Positions 28,625 to 37,052 of a DNA stretch of 64,000 bases are shown one piece after another. The stretch's first letter is position 1, and every line of letters starts with the position of its first letter. This DNA comes from Comamonadaceae bacterium. Lineage in GTDB: Bacteria > Pseudomonadota > Gammaproteobacteria > Burkholderiales > Burkholderiaceae_C. The translations under genes and the position numbers were made by a program. The DNA is taken from contig JAIXOM010000056.1 of assembly GCA_027486755.1 (NCBI GenBank), positions 1-64,000 of the forward strand, in the 5' to 3' direction. The notes below the pieces were generated by a model. That model saw only the letters and a program-made list of their open reading frames with translations, ran no database searches and was not told the origin of the DNA.

Positions 28625-29563
28625 TTATTTGGCGATCAGCTGCGATACGTTGATCGAGCCTTTGAGCATCTCCTGGTCTTTCATCAGGCCGATCCAGTAG
28701 TTCAACTGCTTTTCATTGACGACGGGGCCGGGCGGAGAAATCTGTATCTTGGCCAGCACCTCCGGCGGTAGCTTGATGAACTTGCCGATCGCGGCGCGCA
28801 CCTTGTCATTGTTCTTGGGGTTCTGGATGAAGGCCGCCCCTTCCACCACCGCCTCGCGGAAGGCCTTGACTGTGGCGGCATTCTTCTGGGCCCAGTCGCG
28901 CTTGGCGGTATAGATGATGGTGGGGTTGCCGTCGGGCAGGAAGGTCGAGTAATACGAGGCCACATAGCCCGCGCCACTGTCGGTGATGCGGCTCATGAAG
29001 GGATCGGCGGTGACCACCGCATCGATCGAGCCGCCGCGCAGCAAGTCACCGTGCTGCGGAAAGGAGGCCTCGACAAAGTTGACCTTGCGGTAGTCGACGC
29101 CGTTTTGCTTGAGCCAGGCGCGAAAGGTCACATGCAAAAACGCACCCAGTCCGGGAACGCCGATCTTCTTGCCGATGCAGTCCTGGGGCGTCTTGATGCC
29201 CGTGCCCGCACGTGCGACTAGGCCGATGCCAGTGATGGTTTTGGAGGTCACACCGCCGCCGGCGACCACCACATGGTCGAGACCTCCGTCGACCCCTTGC
29301 AGGTAGACCGAAGGCGTAGGTCCGCCGATGTGCAGCGAATCGGACTGGATGGCGGCCGGGATGGTGGAATTGAGCGGGATGAACTTGAGCTCGACGTCCA
29401 GGTTGCGCTTCTTGAAGTAGCCTTCTTCGGCGGCCACGAAGACCGAGGTGAAGTCGGTCACGGCGGTGTAGCCAAAGACCACCTTGGTGGTTTGTGCGTG
29501 GGCCGGCCAGGTGGCGGCCAGGCCGGCAGCGGCGGCGCCAGACAGCAGGGTGCGTCGTTTCAT
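28625..29563 (-). CDS. ABC transporter substrate-binding protein, NitT/TauT family
   Basis: 312 residues. The signal peptide MKRRTLLSGAAAAGLAATWP ends at AHAQ; its RR start could be Tat-compatible. The mature part has the family pattern VVFGYTAVTDFTSVFVAAEE, GYFKKRNLDVELKFI and an IGGPTPSVYLQGVDGG ligand segment. It is periplasmic. Family members bind sulfonates, pyrimidine precursors or aromatic acids; the ligand is unknown. ATG overlaps the TetR stop (ATGA), so regulator and transporter are co-transcribed. Confidence 0.92.
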   Translation of the reverse strand: MKRRTLLSGAAAAGLAATWPAHAQTTKVVFGYTAVTDFTSVFVAAEEGYFKKRNLDVELKFIPLNSTIPAAIQSDSLHIGGPTPSVYLQGVDGGLDHVVVAGGGVTSKTITGIGLVARAGTGIKTPQDCIGKKIGVPGLGAFLHVTFRAWLKQNGVDYRKVNFVEASFPQHGDLLRGGSIDAVVTADPFMSRITDSGAGYVASYYSTFLPDGNPTIIYTAKRDWAQKNAATVKAFREAVVEGAAFIQNPKNNDKVRAAIGKFIKLPPEVLAKIQISPPGPVVNEKQLNYWIGLMKDQEMLKGSINVSQLIAK

Positions 29564-30246
29564 GAAAGTCTCCTTCTGGTTTTGGAAAGGGCTGCCGGTG
29601 CGGCAGGGGCTGCGGGCAGGGCCGCCTGCAGCCCTCCCACAATGAAATTGATCAAGGCAGGCCGCGCTGCGGGGTCACAAGGCATATTCAGTTTGAGCGA
29701 CAGGCGTTGCACCCGCTTGTCGCTGATGTGATGCACCAGCGCGCCGAGGGCGAACTGGTAGCCCCAGGCCACCTGGGCGCGCGATGCGTGGGGCAGCGCT
29801 TCGGTCAGCGCATCAATGAAGGCATGCGCGAGCGGATCGAAGTAGGTTCTCAGAACCCGATCAGCCGCGTCGGTGGCATGGGCCAACTCGCGCGCGACCA
29901 GCAGCGCGTAGTATTCGCCTTCAGCACTGGCGCGCAAGCGCAGTACCGGGCCCACAAAGGCCGTGACGATACGCTCAAGCCGCGCCTGCGGGTCGCTGCT
30001 TTGGCGGGCCTGCTGCAGTTCGTGCAGGCGCTCATCGATGGTGCCCTGCCAGTGGGCGAAGATGGATTCGAACAGCGCCTGCTTCTGACCGTAGTAATAG
30101 CCCACCAGCGCCAGCGGCACACCCGCCTCATCGGCAATCTGGCGGATGGTCACCCCGTGGTAGCCCCGTTGAGCGAACAGCTTTTCGGCCGCCAGCAAGA
30201 TGGCGGCCTTGCGGTCGGGGCGTTCGGTTCTGACCATCATGTCCAT
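29560..30246 (-). CDS. TetR-family transcriptional regulator
   Basis: 228 residues. The N-terminal HTH (AAILLAAEKLFAQRGYHGVT, then IRQIADEAGVPLALVGYYYG) is classical TetR; the C-terminal ligand domain resembles the CerR/AefR type. It is first in the operon and probably controls it, including itself. ATG 30246 is used; ATG 30240 and GTG 30261 are alternatives. Two direct repeats GCGTACAA lie 16-43 bases upstream and may be its operator. Confidence 0.88.
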   Translation of the reverse strand: MDMMVRTERPDRKAAILLAAEKLFAQRGYHGVTIRQIADEAGVPLALVGYYYGQKQALFESIFAHWQGTIDERLHELQQARQSSDPQARLERIVTAFVGPVLRLRASAEGEYYALLVARELAHATDAADRVLRTYFDPLAHAFIDALTEALPHASRAQVAWGYQFALGALVHHISDKRVQRLSLKLNMPCDPAARPALINFIVGGLQAALPAAPAAPAALSKTRRRLS

Positions 30247-30261
30247 GGCCAAATTGAACAC

Positions 30262-30289
30262 GCGTACAAGAGTTTGGAGATGCGTACAA
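30262..30289. promoter_or_regulatory. Direct repeats GCGTACAA upstream of the TetR gene
   Basis: GCGTACAA occurs at 30262-30269 and again at 30282-30289, exactly 20 bases (about two helical turns) apart, just before the TetR start codon. The spacing suits binding of a dimer pair on one face of DNA. Candidate operator; inference only. Confidence 0.45.
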
Positions 30290-30426
30290 ACCCTCGATGC
30301 TCGGACTTGTTTTGCGCTTCACCTGCACCTGGACCTCGGCGACGCTCGGTTCGGGGCCGTTCGGTTCTGGGCTATGGCCAGACCTCAGGCCCGTTGCGCC
30401 TGCGCCGTCCATCACGCCCCGCTCCC

Positions 30427-31065
30427 TTAGCCTGCTTGAGTTTTAGGCTTGAAGTCGCAGCAGGCGCTGACCGCGCATTGCCAGCACATGGGCTTGCGCG
30501 CCTGGCACACATAGCGCCCGTGCAGGATCAGCCAGTGGTGGGCATGCACCAGATAAGCGGGCGGCACCCTGCGCATCAGCGCGGCTTCGACCGCATCCAC
30601 GTTTTTGCCGGGCGCCAGTCCGGTGCGGTTGCTCACCCGAAAGATGTGCGTGTCCACCGGCATCACCGCCTCGCCATAAGCGCTGTTGAGCACCACATTG
30701 GCCGTCTTGCGGCCTACCCCCGGCAGGGCCTGCAGTGCCAGCCGGTCGCGTGGCACCTGGCCGCCGTGCTGGTCGATCAAGATCTGGCAGGTCTGCATCA
30801 AATGCCTCGCCTTGCTGCGATAAAGGCCTATGGTCTTGATGTAAGACTCCAGCCCCTCGGGCCCCAGCGCCAGAATTTTTGTGGGCGTGTTGGCCACCGG
30901 AAACAGGCGCCGCGTGGCCTTGTTCACCCCAACATCGGTGGCCTGGGCCGACAGCAGCACCGCAGTGAGCAACTCGAACACGGTGGTGTATTCCAGTTCG
31001 GTCACTGGCAGCGGGTTGGCCGAATGCAGGGTGGCGAAAAAAGTCTCGATGGCGTCGCGTTTCAT
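30427..31065 (-). CDS. nth: Endonuclease III
   Basis: 212 residues, the standard size. A helix-hairpin-helix with the catalytic lysine (LPGVGRKTANVVL) and the catalytic aspartate in MPVDTHIFRVSNR are present. The C-terminal [4Fe-4S] cysteines follow the C-X6-C-X2-C-X5-C pattern in CQARKPMCWQCAVSACC. It removes oxidised pyrimidines and nicks abasic sites in base-excision repair. Confidence 0.97.
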   Translation of the reverse strand: MKRDAIETFFATLHSANPLPVTELEYTTVFELLTAVLLSAQATDVGVNKATRRLFPVANTPTKILALGPEGLESYIKTIGLYRSKARHLMQTCQILIDQHGGQVPRDRLALQALPGVGRKTANVVLNSAYGEAVMPVDTHIFRVSNRTGLAPGKNVDAVEAALMRRVPPAYLVHAHHWLILHGRYVCQARKPMCWQCAVSACCDFKPKTQAG

Positions 31066-31153
31066 GGTTAGAGTTTAGGCGTGCCGCCGGGCGCTGTCAG
31101 CCGATCTCTTTCGGATGCGCTCACACCGTTTCAATGTCTATCCGTCCCCTCCA

Positions 31154-31555
31154 ATGTCCAACATAAGCTACCGCCACAACCTGCCCCTGGATCCGAGCGA
31201 GGTCGCCCGTGTGTTTGATGCCTCGGGCATCACGCGACCAACGGCCGACCTGCCGCGCATTGCGCGCATGTTCGCCGCACCTTGCCTCGTGATTTCGGCC
31301 TGGCACGGCGATCGGCTGGTGGGCGTGAGTCGATCGCTGACCGACTACGTGTTTTGCTGCTACTTGTCCGACCTGGCGGTGGACAAGGCCTATCAGAAGC
31401 AGGGCATAGGGCAAGCCTTGATCGCGCGCACGCAGGCGGTCATTGGCGACGAGGTCTCGCTGATTCTGCTGGCCGCCCCGGGCGCGATGTCGTACTACCC
31501 GGTGGTGGGCTTTGAGCAGGCCGACAATGCCTTCTTGATTCGGCGCCAGCGCTGA
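31154..31555 (+). CDS. GNAT-family N-acetyltransferase
   Basis: 133 residues. The acetyl-CoA binding motif A is YLSDLAVDKAYQKQGIGQAL (Q/RxxGxG/A type), followed by LLAAPGAMSYYPVVGFEQAD, the usual C-terminal GNAT segment. It is probably a small-molecule or protein acetyltransferase; the substrate is unknown. ATG 31154 was chosen because the frame upstream lacks similarity. Divergent from nth. Confidence 0.85.
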   Translation: MSNISYRHNLPLDPSEVARVFDASGITRPTADLPRIARMFAAPCLVISAWHGDRLVGVSRSLTDYVFCCYLSDLAVDKAYQKQGIGQALIARTQAVIGDEVSLILLAAPGAMSYYPVVGFEQADNAFLIRRQR

Positions 31556-31723
31556 GGCGCCGATTTTGGTGCGGCCCGCTCAAAGCATGGCTTGGCGTAG
31601 AACAGCTGCTGTGCGACCTTGCTGCTCAGGGCCCTGCCGCCAGGGCTGGACAGGCCTTAGCGGTTAAAATACCCATGAGCATTGTTGGAATTGATCCGGG
31701 GTGCCACTGACTGGAAGCTATTG

Positions 31724-32251
31724 ATGAGAAAGTCGACTGCCGGGGACTCTGCGAACGCACCGCCGGGCTCTGCGCTCGATAATTTTGATCCGATCCGCCA
31801 AGTCCTCTGGTCCCGCCCTGGCTTCCTGATTCGGCGGCTCAATCAGATCCACTACGCGATCTTCTCCGAGGAGTGCAAGGAGCACAACATCACGCCGGTG
31901 CAGTTCGGCATCCTGACTGCGCTGTCGCTCAAACCCGGCCTCGATCAGACCGAAATCGGTACCGAAGTCGGTCTGGATCGCACCACCACCGCCGACGTGC
32001 TCAAGCGGCTGGAGGAAAAGAACCTGATCGAGCGCCGCCCGCATCCGGCCGATAAGCGCTCGCGCCAGTCACTGGTCACCGAGGAAGGCTTTCGCGTCAT
32101 GAAGCTCTTGCATGCGCACATGCACTCGGCGCAGCAACGCTTGCTCTCGCCCCTGTCGCAGCGCGACCAGCAGACTTTCCTCAAGCTGCTGGGCATTTTG
32201 GTTGAGGCCAACAATGAATACTCGCGCGCACCCGCGCGCACTTCGCTGTAA
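31724..32251 (+). CDS. MarR-family regulator of the pyridine-acid cluster (PicR/NicR-like)
   Basis: 175 residues. The winged HTH spans about residues 55-115 (ITPVQFGILTALSLKPGLDQ, then TEIGTEVGLDRTTTADVLKR) and has the DKRSRQSLV wing. MarR repressors named NicR and PicR control nicotinate and picolinate genes in Pseudomonas and Alcaligenes, and this gene converges on the end of the maleamate operon. ATG 31724 follows GGAAG. Repressor role and ligand (a hydroxylated pyridine acid) are inferred from context. Confidence 0.85.
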   Translation: MRKSTAGDSANAPPGSALDNFDPIRQVLWSRPGFLIRRLNQIHYAIFSEECKEHNITPVQFGILTALSLKPGLDQTEIGTEVGLDRTTTADVLKRLEEKNLIERRPHPADKRSRQSLVTEEGFRVMKLLHAHMHSAQQRLLSPLSQRDQQTFLKLLGILVEANNEYSRAPARTSL

Positions 32252-32259
32252 CAGCCTGT

Positions 32260-32874
32260 TCAGGCGCTGGCCGCCAGCGCGCTGTCGCGGTCCATCAGGA
32301 TCGCGTACTTTTGCCCCATATCGAACAGATTGGCTTCGTGCGGGCCTATGGCCCGATCGCCCACGCAGTCGGTGACCACCAGGGGCCGAAAGCCCCAGCA
32401 CATGGCATCGACCACGCTGGCCCGCACACAGCCACTGGTCACCGCACCGGCCACCAGCAGGGTTTGAACGCCGCGCTGCGTCAGCCAGGGCGCCAGCGAT
32501 GTGCCGAAAAAGGCCGAGGGTACGTTCTTGCGCACCACCAACTCGCCGGGCACAGGCGCAAGCACATCGACGATCTGGCTGGAGGGCAAGTCCTCTTTGA
32601 GCGTGATCATGGTCGGTACTTTGAGGGAGAAGATGTTGTCGTCGGCATCGTCGTCCTGGTAGACGATACGGCTGTGCGCCACCGGCCATTTCCTCTGGCG
32701 AGCCGTTGCCAGCAGCATGCGCGTGCGCTCGATGGCCGCCGGTATGTTGCCACCGCCGAACTGAGCCGGATCGGCAAAGCCGTTGACGAAGTCGACGATC
32801 AGCAGGCCAAAGGGCGCCTTGGGTGCCATCGCTGCCCCAAAGCCCTGGCGGGCATAGACCTCGACTTCGCTCAT
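32260..32874 (-). CDS. nicF: Maleamate amidohydrolase
   Basis: 204 residues of the isochorismatase/N-carbamoylsarcosine amidase family. The catalytic triad is visible as D28 (LLIVDFVNGF), K116 (VVRKNVPSAFF) and C149 (TSGCVRASVVDAM), close to the numbering of NicF. It hydrolyses maleamate to maleate and ammonia. It overlaps nicX by four bases (ATGA) and is last in the operon. NicX, NicD and NicE homologues encoded alongside make the assignment strong. Confidence 0.9.
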   Translation of the reverse strand: MSEVEVYARQGFGAAMAPKAPFGLLIVDFVNGFADPAQFGGGNIPAAIERTRMLLATARQRKWPVAHSRIVYQDDDADDNIFSLKVPTMITLKEDLPSSQIVDVLAPVPGELVVRKNVPSAFFGTSLAPWLTQRGVQTLLVAGAVTSGCVRASVVDAMCWGFRPLVVTDCVGDRAIGPHEANLFDMGQKYAILMDRDSALAASA

Positions 32875-33917
32875 GTTGCCAAGCCCATGTCGACGACTTT
32901 TCCCTTGTCGACCACCACTTCGCCGTCGAGCATGACGGTGCAGTTGCGCAGTGGAATATCGATGTGGCAGGCGGTGGTGCGCTTGCCACCGGCCTCGTTG
33001 TTCGGGCCCAGCGAGAACAGGAAGTTGCCCTCGAAGGCGCGCGCATCCATGGCAATGGTCTGCTCCTTGTCGTACATGGCCAAGGTGGACCAGTGGCAGC
33101 GCGGCTGCAGACCCCATCCGATATGCGACATCGCATAGGCCTCAGGGTCCTTGAAGGTGGCCATGTATTCGGCCAGCAGCTGCGCATCAATCCCGCCTTC
33201 GATCTTGCGGGCATAGCCTTTTTCGATGGTCAGCTTGATGGGCGCGGTGGTGTAGCTTTTTTGCGGCAGCACGATGTCGCCTGTATCGACCACGATGGTC
33301 CCGTTGCTTCCGCCTTCGTTGGCGAAGGTGAAGAGAAAGCCGCTGGGCCAGTGGTCCCAGCGCCCGGGCTCGTCGACATAGCCGTATTCGCTGATCGTTG
33401 GGAACTCGCCGAGTTCAAAGGTGACGTCGGTGCCAGCGGCAGACACCACCTGCATGGTCTTGGCCTTTTTCAGCCTTTCCGAGGCGGCCAGCACGCGGGC
33501 GCGGTCGGCCTCGGTGGGCACGGTGCGCACCAGCACCTCGGGCGGCTCGACCGCCAGCAAGATTTTGGTGCCCGACTCCAGGATGTCGATCTGTTCGGGC
33601 GAGAACAGCAGGGTCATCAGGTCGATCACCAGGTCGCTGGCCTTGAGGGCGGCAATGGCCGCCGGGTTGCCAGTCAGCGGTGTTTCGCCTAGGTAGGCCA
33701 GCGCGTCGCGGCTGAGTGCTTTGTCGGCATTGATCGGCGGCAGGTCCACCCGGCTGACGATGGCACCGGCTGCCTGCGCTGCGTAGGTTGCGGCGCGCAG
33801 GGTTTGCGGGTGCGTGGCGGCGCCCGTTAGGATGGTGACGCTTTGGCCGGCTTGCAGCTTGGACAGGCGCAGCACCTCTTGCCAGGCCTGGGTGAGTTGA
33901 TGGTCGCTGACGGGCAT
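32871..33917 (-). CDS. nicX: 2,5-dihydroxypyridine 5,6-dioxygenase
   Basis: 348 residues of the M29-aminopeptidase-like fold used by NicX/PicD. The Fe(II) ligands H265 (SHIGWGL), H318 and D320 (CHIDIP) fall at the same positions as in Pseudomonas putida NicX. It opens the ring of 2,5-dihydroxypyridine with O2 to N-formylmaleamate. Automatic annotation often calls such proteins leucyl aminopeptidase. It is fifth of the maleamate-type genes counted from the decarboxylase side of the operon's end, 24 bases after nicD. Confidence 0.94.
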   Translation of the reverse strand: MPVSDHQLTQAWQEVLRLSKLQAGQSVTILTGAATHPQTLRAATYAAQAAGAIVSRVDLPPINADKALSRDALAYLGETPLTGNPAAIAALKASDLVIDLMTLLFSPEQIDILESGTKILLAVEPPEVLVRTVPTEADRARVLAASERLKKAKTMQVVSAAGTDVTFELGEFPTISEYGYVDEPGRWDHWPSGFLFTFANEGGSNGTIVVDTGDIVLPQKSYTTAPIKLTIEKGYARKIEGGIDAQLLAEYMATFKDPEAYAMSHIGWGLQPRCHWSTLAMYDKEQTIAMDARAFEGNFLFSLGPNNEAGGKRTTACHIDIPLRNCTVMLDGEVVVDKGKVVDMGLAT

Positions 33918-33941
33918 CTTCAGTCTCCTCTCAGGGGGTGT

Positions 33942-34766
33942 TCAGACGGTGTGGCCGAGGAAGTCGCCGAAGGCGGCATAAAAGCCTTCTTCGTTGTCCC
34001 AGGGGATCATGTGGCCGGCATGGGGCACGCGCCGGTGCAGCATGCCCGGCAGCAGGGATTGGATTTCCTGCACGTCTTCGTCGCGCACCACATCGCCACG
34101 CTCGGCAGTCATGAGCAGGGCTGGCACGCGGATCTGCGGCAGGTAGCGGTGGAAGTCGTCGGTATGAAAGCCGTCAAACGACGTACGGATCGCCTTCGGA
34201 TTGCAGGTGTGCAGCCATTCGGCGCGCAAATCGAGCTGCTCATCGGTCCAGGTCGGGCAAAAGCGGCGCATGGTTTCGCGGTCGCAGCCCTCAGTGGCAG
34301 CGGCGATCGAATCGCCGTACCAGGGGTATTGCGAAGGATAGGGGCGGCGTCCCGGGCCAGAGACCGGCGGGTCTACGATCACCACCCGGCTCAGCCCAGT
34401 GGGCTGAGCGGCTGCTGCGCCGGCCACGATGCGCCCGCCCATGGAGTGGCCGATCAGCGCGCACCGGCTCAGTCCGAGCGCCTGCAGCAGCGCGGTGACG
34501 TCATCGATCTGTGCCTGCAGGCAATAGTCGAGATCGTCGCCGGCCGATGACAGGCCACGTCCGCGCACATCCAGCACATAGGTGTCGAAGTGCTGGCCCA
34601 GACGTTCGCCCACATAGCCCCAGGTGATGGCCGGGCTGGTGATGCCGGGCACCAGCAGCACGGTGTCGCGTTGATCACGGCCGCCGCCGATCCCGCCATA
34701 GCGCAGCACATGCTGGCGGATGCCGTTGGCCGCGATGTTGCGGCCGTTGACGAAGGTCGATGCCAT
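33942..34766 (-). CDS. nicD: N-formylmaleamate deformylase
   Basis: 274 residues, alpha/beta-hydrolase fold. The triad is S108 (IGHSMGG), D132 (VIVDPP) and H252 (PHAGHM), each shifted by the same +7 from the NicD residues S101, D125 and H245. It releases formate from N-formylmaleamate to give maleamate. Neighbouring nicX and nicE support the assignment over a generic hydrolase. Confidence 0.92.
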   Translation of the reverse strand: MASTFVNGRNIAANGIRQHVLRYGGIGGGRDQRDTVLLVPGITSPAITWGYVGERLGQHFDTYVLDVRGRGLSSAGDDLDYCLQAQIDDVTALLQALGLSRCALIGHSMGGRIVAGAAAAQPTGLSRVVIVDPPVSGPGRRPYPSQYPWYGDSIAAATEGCDRETMRRFCPTWTDEQLDLRAEWLHTCNPKAIRTSFDGFHTDDFHRYLPQIRVPALLMTAERGDVVRDEDVQEIQSLLPGMLHRRVPHAGHMIPWDNEEGFYAAFGDFLGHTV

Positions 34767-34777
34767 GTCGACCCCGA

Positions 34778-35536
34778 TCAGGCGTAGGCGCCGGAGAGCA
34801 GGGCGCCGGCCCCAGGCACCACCGGGTCCAGCCCCAGCGACTTGAGCATGGCATAGGTCGTGGCCACGGCGGCGGTGACCACCGGCTTGCCGGTCAGCGC
34901 CTCGACGTGGGCGATGGCTGGCAGCGAAGGCATCTGCACGCAGGCCGACAGCACGATCGCGTCGGCGTCGCTGTAGCGCAGCTGTTGCACGATGGCCGGC
35001 AGGCGCGACGGATCGTGCCGTCCCACGTCCAGGTTGTCGGGGATCTCCAGTGCGCGGTAGTCGATCACTTCGTGGCCTTCGCGGCGGATGTAGTCGACCA
35101 CCAGCTCGGTCAGCGGCTTCATGTAGGGCGCCACCACCACCAGCTTCTTGGCCTTCATCACTTTCAGGCCATCGACCAGGGCGCCTGCGCTGGTGATCAC
35201 CGGCGTGGTTTTCCCGTTGTCGGTGGTGCGCTGGCCCAGGCGCTCTTGCGACACGCGGTGGTAGCCTGGACCCATGGCCATGATGGCCACCAGGCAGGCA
35301 TAGCCCAGCACGTCGACCCGGGCATCGCTGAGCTCGACCGCGCAGCGGTCGGACTCAGCGTCCATGGCGGCGAGCTCTTCCTTGACCACTTTTTTCATGC
35401 GCATGCGGCTGGAGTGGAAGGTAAAGCGCTCATCCGGCCGGATTTGCTGACGCGCGGTCAGCATGGCCGGGATTTCGGTCTCCATGGTGGTGTTGGAACT
35501 GGGGACGATCTGTCCGATCCGGAAATGGCGGGTCAT
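34778..35536 (-). CDS. nicE: Maleate cis-trans isomerase
   Basis: 252 residues of the Asp/Glu racemase superfamily. The catalytic cysteine pair is C81 (LGYACLVAIMAMG) and C199 (LSACVQMPSL), matching the two cysteines of known maleate isomerases. The substrate loop VPSSNTTMETEIP at the start is also conserved. It turns maleate into fumarate, which enters the TCA cycle. Confidence 0.93.
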   Translation of the reverse strand: MTRHFRIGQIVPSSNTTMETEIPAMLTARQQIRPDERFTFHSSRMRMKKVVKEELAAMDAESDRCAVELSDARVDVLGYACLVAIMAMGPGYHRVSQERLGQRTTDNGKTTPVITSAGALVDGLKVMKAKKLVVVAPYMKPLTELVVDYIRREGHEVIDYRALEIPDNLDVGRHDPSRLPAIVQQLRYSDADAIVLSACVQMPSLPAIAHVEALTGKPVVTAAVATTYAMLKSLGLDPVVPGAGALLSGAYA

Positions 35537-35551
35537 GGCTGTGTGTCTCCT

Positions 35552-36523
35552 TCAGAGTTTGAAGAGCTGGCGTGCATTTTCATGGCAGATCTTGTGGCGG
35601 GTGGCCTCGTCCAGCGGCGCTGCCTCGATGAAGCGGCAGGCATCGACCGTGGATTCGTAGGGGTAGTCGATGGAAAACAGCACGTTGTCCACCCCCATCT
35701 CGCCGATCGCCCCGATCAGCGTCGGCGCCGAGCAGACCCCTGAGGTGGTGATCAAGATGTTGGACTGAAAGTATTCCGAGGGCTTTTTCTTGAGCGTCAC
35801 CCCGTGCGGATAGGCCGCAAAGCGGCTGTCCAGGCGCCAGCGCATGAAGGGCAGGAACTCGCCCATGTGGCCCAGCAGCAGCTTGAGGCCCGGGAAGCGG
35901 TCGAACACGCCGGCAAACAGCAGGCGCAGCGCGTGGCCGCCGGTCTCCATGGTCCAGCCGAAGGTGGCACCGTAGAGCACCGGCGCGCCCTTGAGCAGCA
36001 CCGGAATTTCGGCCATATTGGCCGGGTGCAGGTAGATCGGCGCGTCTAGCGCCTCGGCGGCAGCCCAGAACTCGTCATAGGCAGGCTCGTCGAGGTAGCG
36101 GCCGCAGGTGTGACCGTTGATCAGTGCCCCCTTCATGCCCAGCTGCTTCATGGCGCGCTCTAGCTCGCGCGCTGCTTGTTTGGGGTCGTGCATGGACAGG
36201 TGGGCAAAGCCGCCAAAGCGCTTTGGGTTGCGGGAGATACGCTGGGCCAGGAAGTCGTTGTTCTCGGTGGCCAGGCGCTCGGCCAGGCCGACATCGCGTT
36301 CGGCCTGCATGCCCGGCGCGCTCTGCGAGAGGATCACATACTCGACCCGGCCGGCGTCCATTTCTTCCAGGCGCTTGGCGTCCATGTCTTCGAGTCGGTA
36401 CACCAGGTCATGGCGAATCTCCGGTGGCAGGTGCTGGGTGAAGGCCTTGGCATATTCGGAGAAGACCGGAATCGAAAAATGTTCTTCAAAGGCTATTTTT
36501 GGAGTGGTGTTCATTGGAGACAT
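35552..36523 (-). CDS. picC: Amidohydrolase-2 decarboxylase, 3,6-dihydroxypicolinate decarboxylase-like
   Basis: 323 residues with the metal-site motifs EEHF (13-16), IYLHPAN, LLGHMGEFLPF and the aspartate in FSIDYPYES. PicC of Alcaligenes belongs to this family and removes the carboxylate of 3,6-dihydroxypicolinate to yield 2,5-dihydroxypyridine, the NicX substrate encoded three genes on. It follows the Rieske beta gene by 13 bases. ATG 36523 has GAGG about 10 bases upstream; ATG 36514 is an alternative. It belongs to the same superfamily as the enzyme at 5023 but the two are clearly divergent. Confidence 0.82.
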   Translation of the reverse strand: MSPMNTTPKIAFEEHFSIPVFSEYAKAFTQHLPPEIRHDLVYRLEDMDAKRLEEMDAGRVEYVILSQSAPGMQAERDVGLAERLATENNDFLAQRISRNPKRFGGFAHLSMHDPKQAARELERAMKQLGMKGALINGHTCGRYLDEPAYDEFWAAAEALDAPIYLHPANMAEIPVLLKGAPVLYGATFGWTMETGGHALRLLFAGVFDRFPGLKLLLGHMGEFLPFMRWRLDSRFAAYPHGVTLKKKPSEYFQSNILITTSGVCSAPTLIGAIGEMGVDNVLFSIDYPYESTVDACRFIEAAPLDEATRHKICHENARQLFKL

Positions 36524-36536
36524 GGTGCGCTTGGCC

Positions 36537-37052
36537 TCAGGTGGGATAGACCAAATCATTGGCCAGGATGTTGGTGTCGTGGATCACATGGCGTTCAGCC
36601 AGCAGCAGCTGGCCATCGACCTCGACGAAGCGGTCGTGGTAGCAGCCGGCCAGGTGCACTGTCGAAGCGCCTTCGACCAGGGTCTGGATCAGCAGGAAGG
36701 GGGTCTGTGCGAGGATGCCGTCTGGGTTCTCAGCTTCGACCCGCACCTGGCCGATCATGTGCAGGTTATAGCGCGGCGCGAACATTTGGGTGCGCGCAAT
36801 GGCCACCGCGCGGTCGTGCATCATGGCCCGGCCCTCGCAGTAGACCAGGCCGACTGGCAGGTCGAGTTCGGCGTTCTCGCGGCCGGTGATGCGGTAGAGG
36901 GCGTCCTCGGTGAAGAACAGCGGCCACTGTTCCAGGTCGCCACGGTCGAGCACGCTGCAGTATTCGGTGTGGAAAGCAACGATGTCTTGCCGCAGTTGCG
37001 CGGCGCGTTGGCTATCGACGCGGCAGGGGCGGTGGGCGTAGGGCTGGGTCAT
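36537..37052 (-). CDS. Ring-hydroxylating oxygenase beta subunit
   Basis: 171 residues of the SnoaL/NTF2-like fold found in Rieske oxygenase small subunits, with the typical start QDIVAFHTEYCSVLDRGDLE, then W and FFTEDALYRI. It has no metal site; it supports the alpha-subunit hexamer. ATG overlaps the alpha gene stop (ATGA). With the alpha subunit it is a candidate for the oxygenase of 6-hydroxypicolinate 3-monooxygenase (PicB). Confidence 0.87.
   Translation of the reverse strand: MTQPYAHRPCRVDSQRAAQLRQDIVAFHTEYCSVLDRGDLEQWPLFFTEDALYRITGRENAELDLPVGLVYCEGRAMMHDRAVAIARTQMFAPRYNLHMIGQVRVEAENPDGILAQTPFLLIQTLVEGASTVHLAGCYHDRFVEVDGQLLLAERHVIHDTNILANDLVYPT

Noticed and set aside
32871..33917. Leucyl aminopeptidase (M29)
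   Set aside because: The NicX iron ligands H265, H318 and D320 are conserved at the same positions, and NicD/E/F lie beside it.
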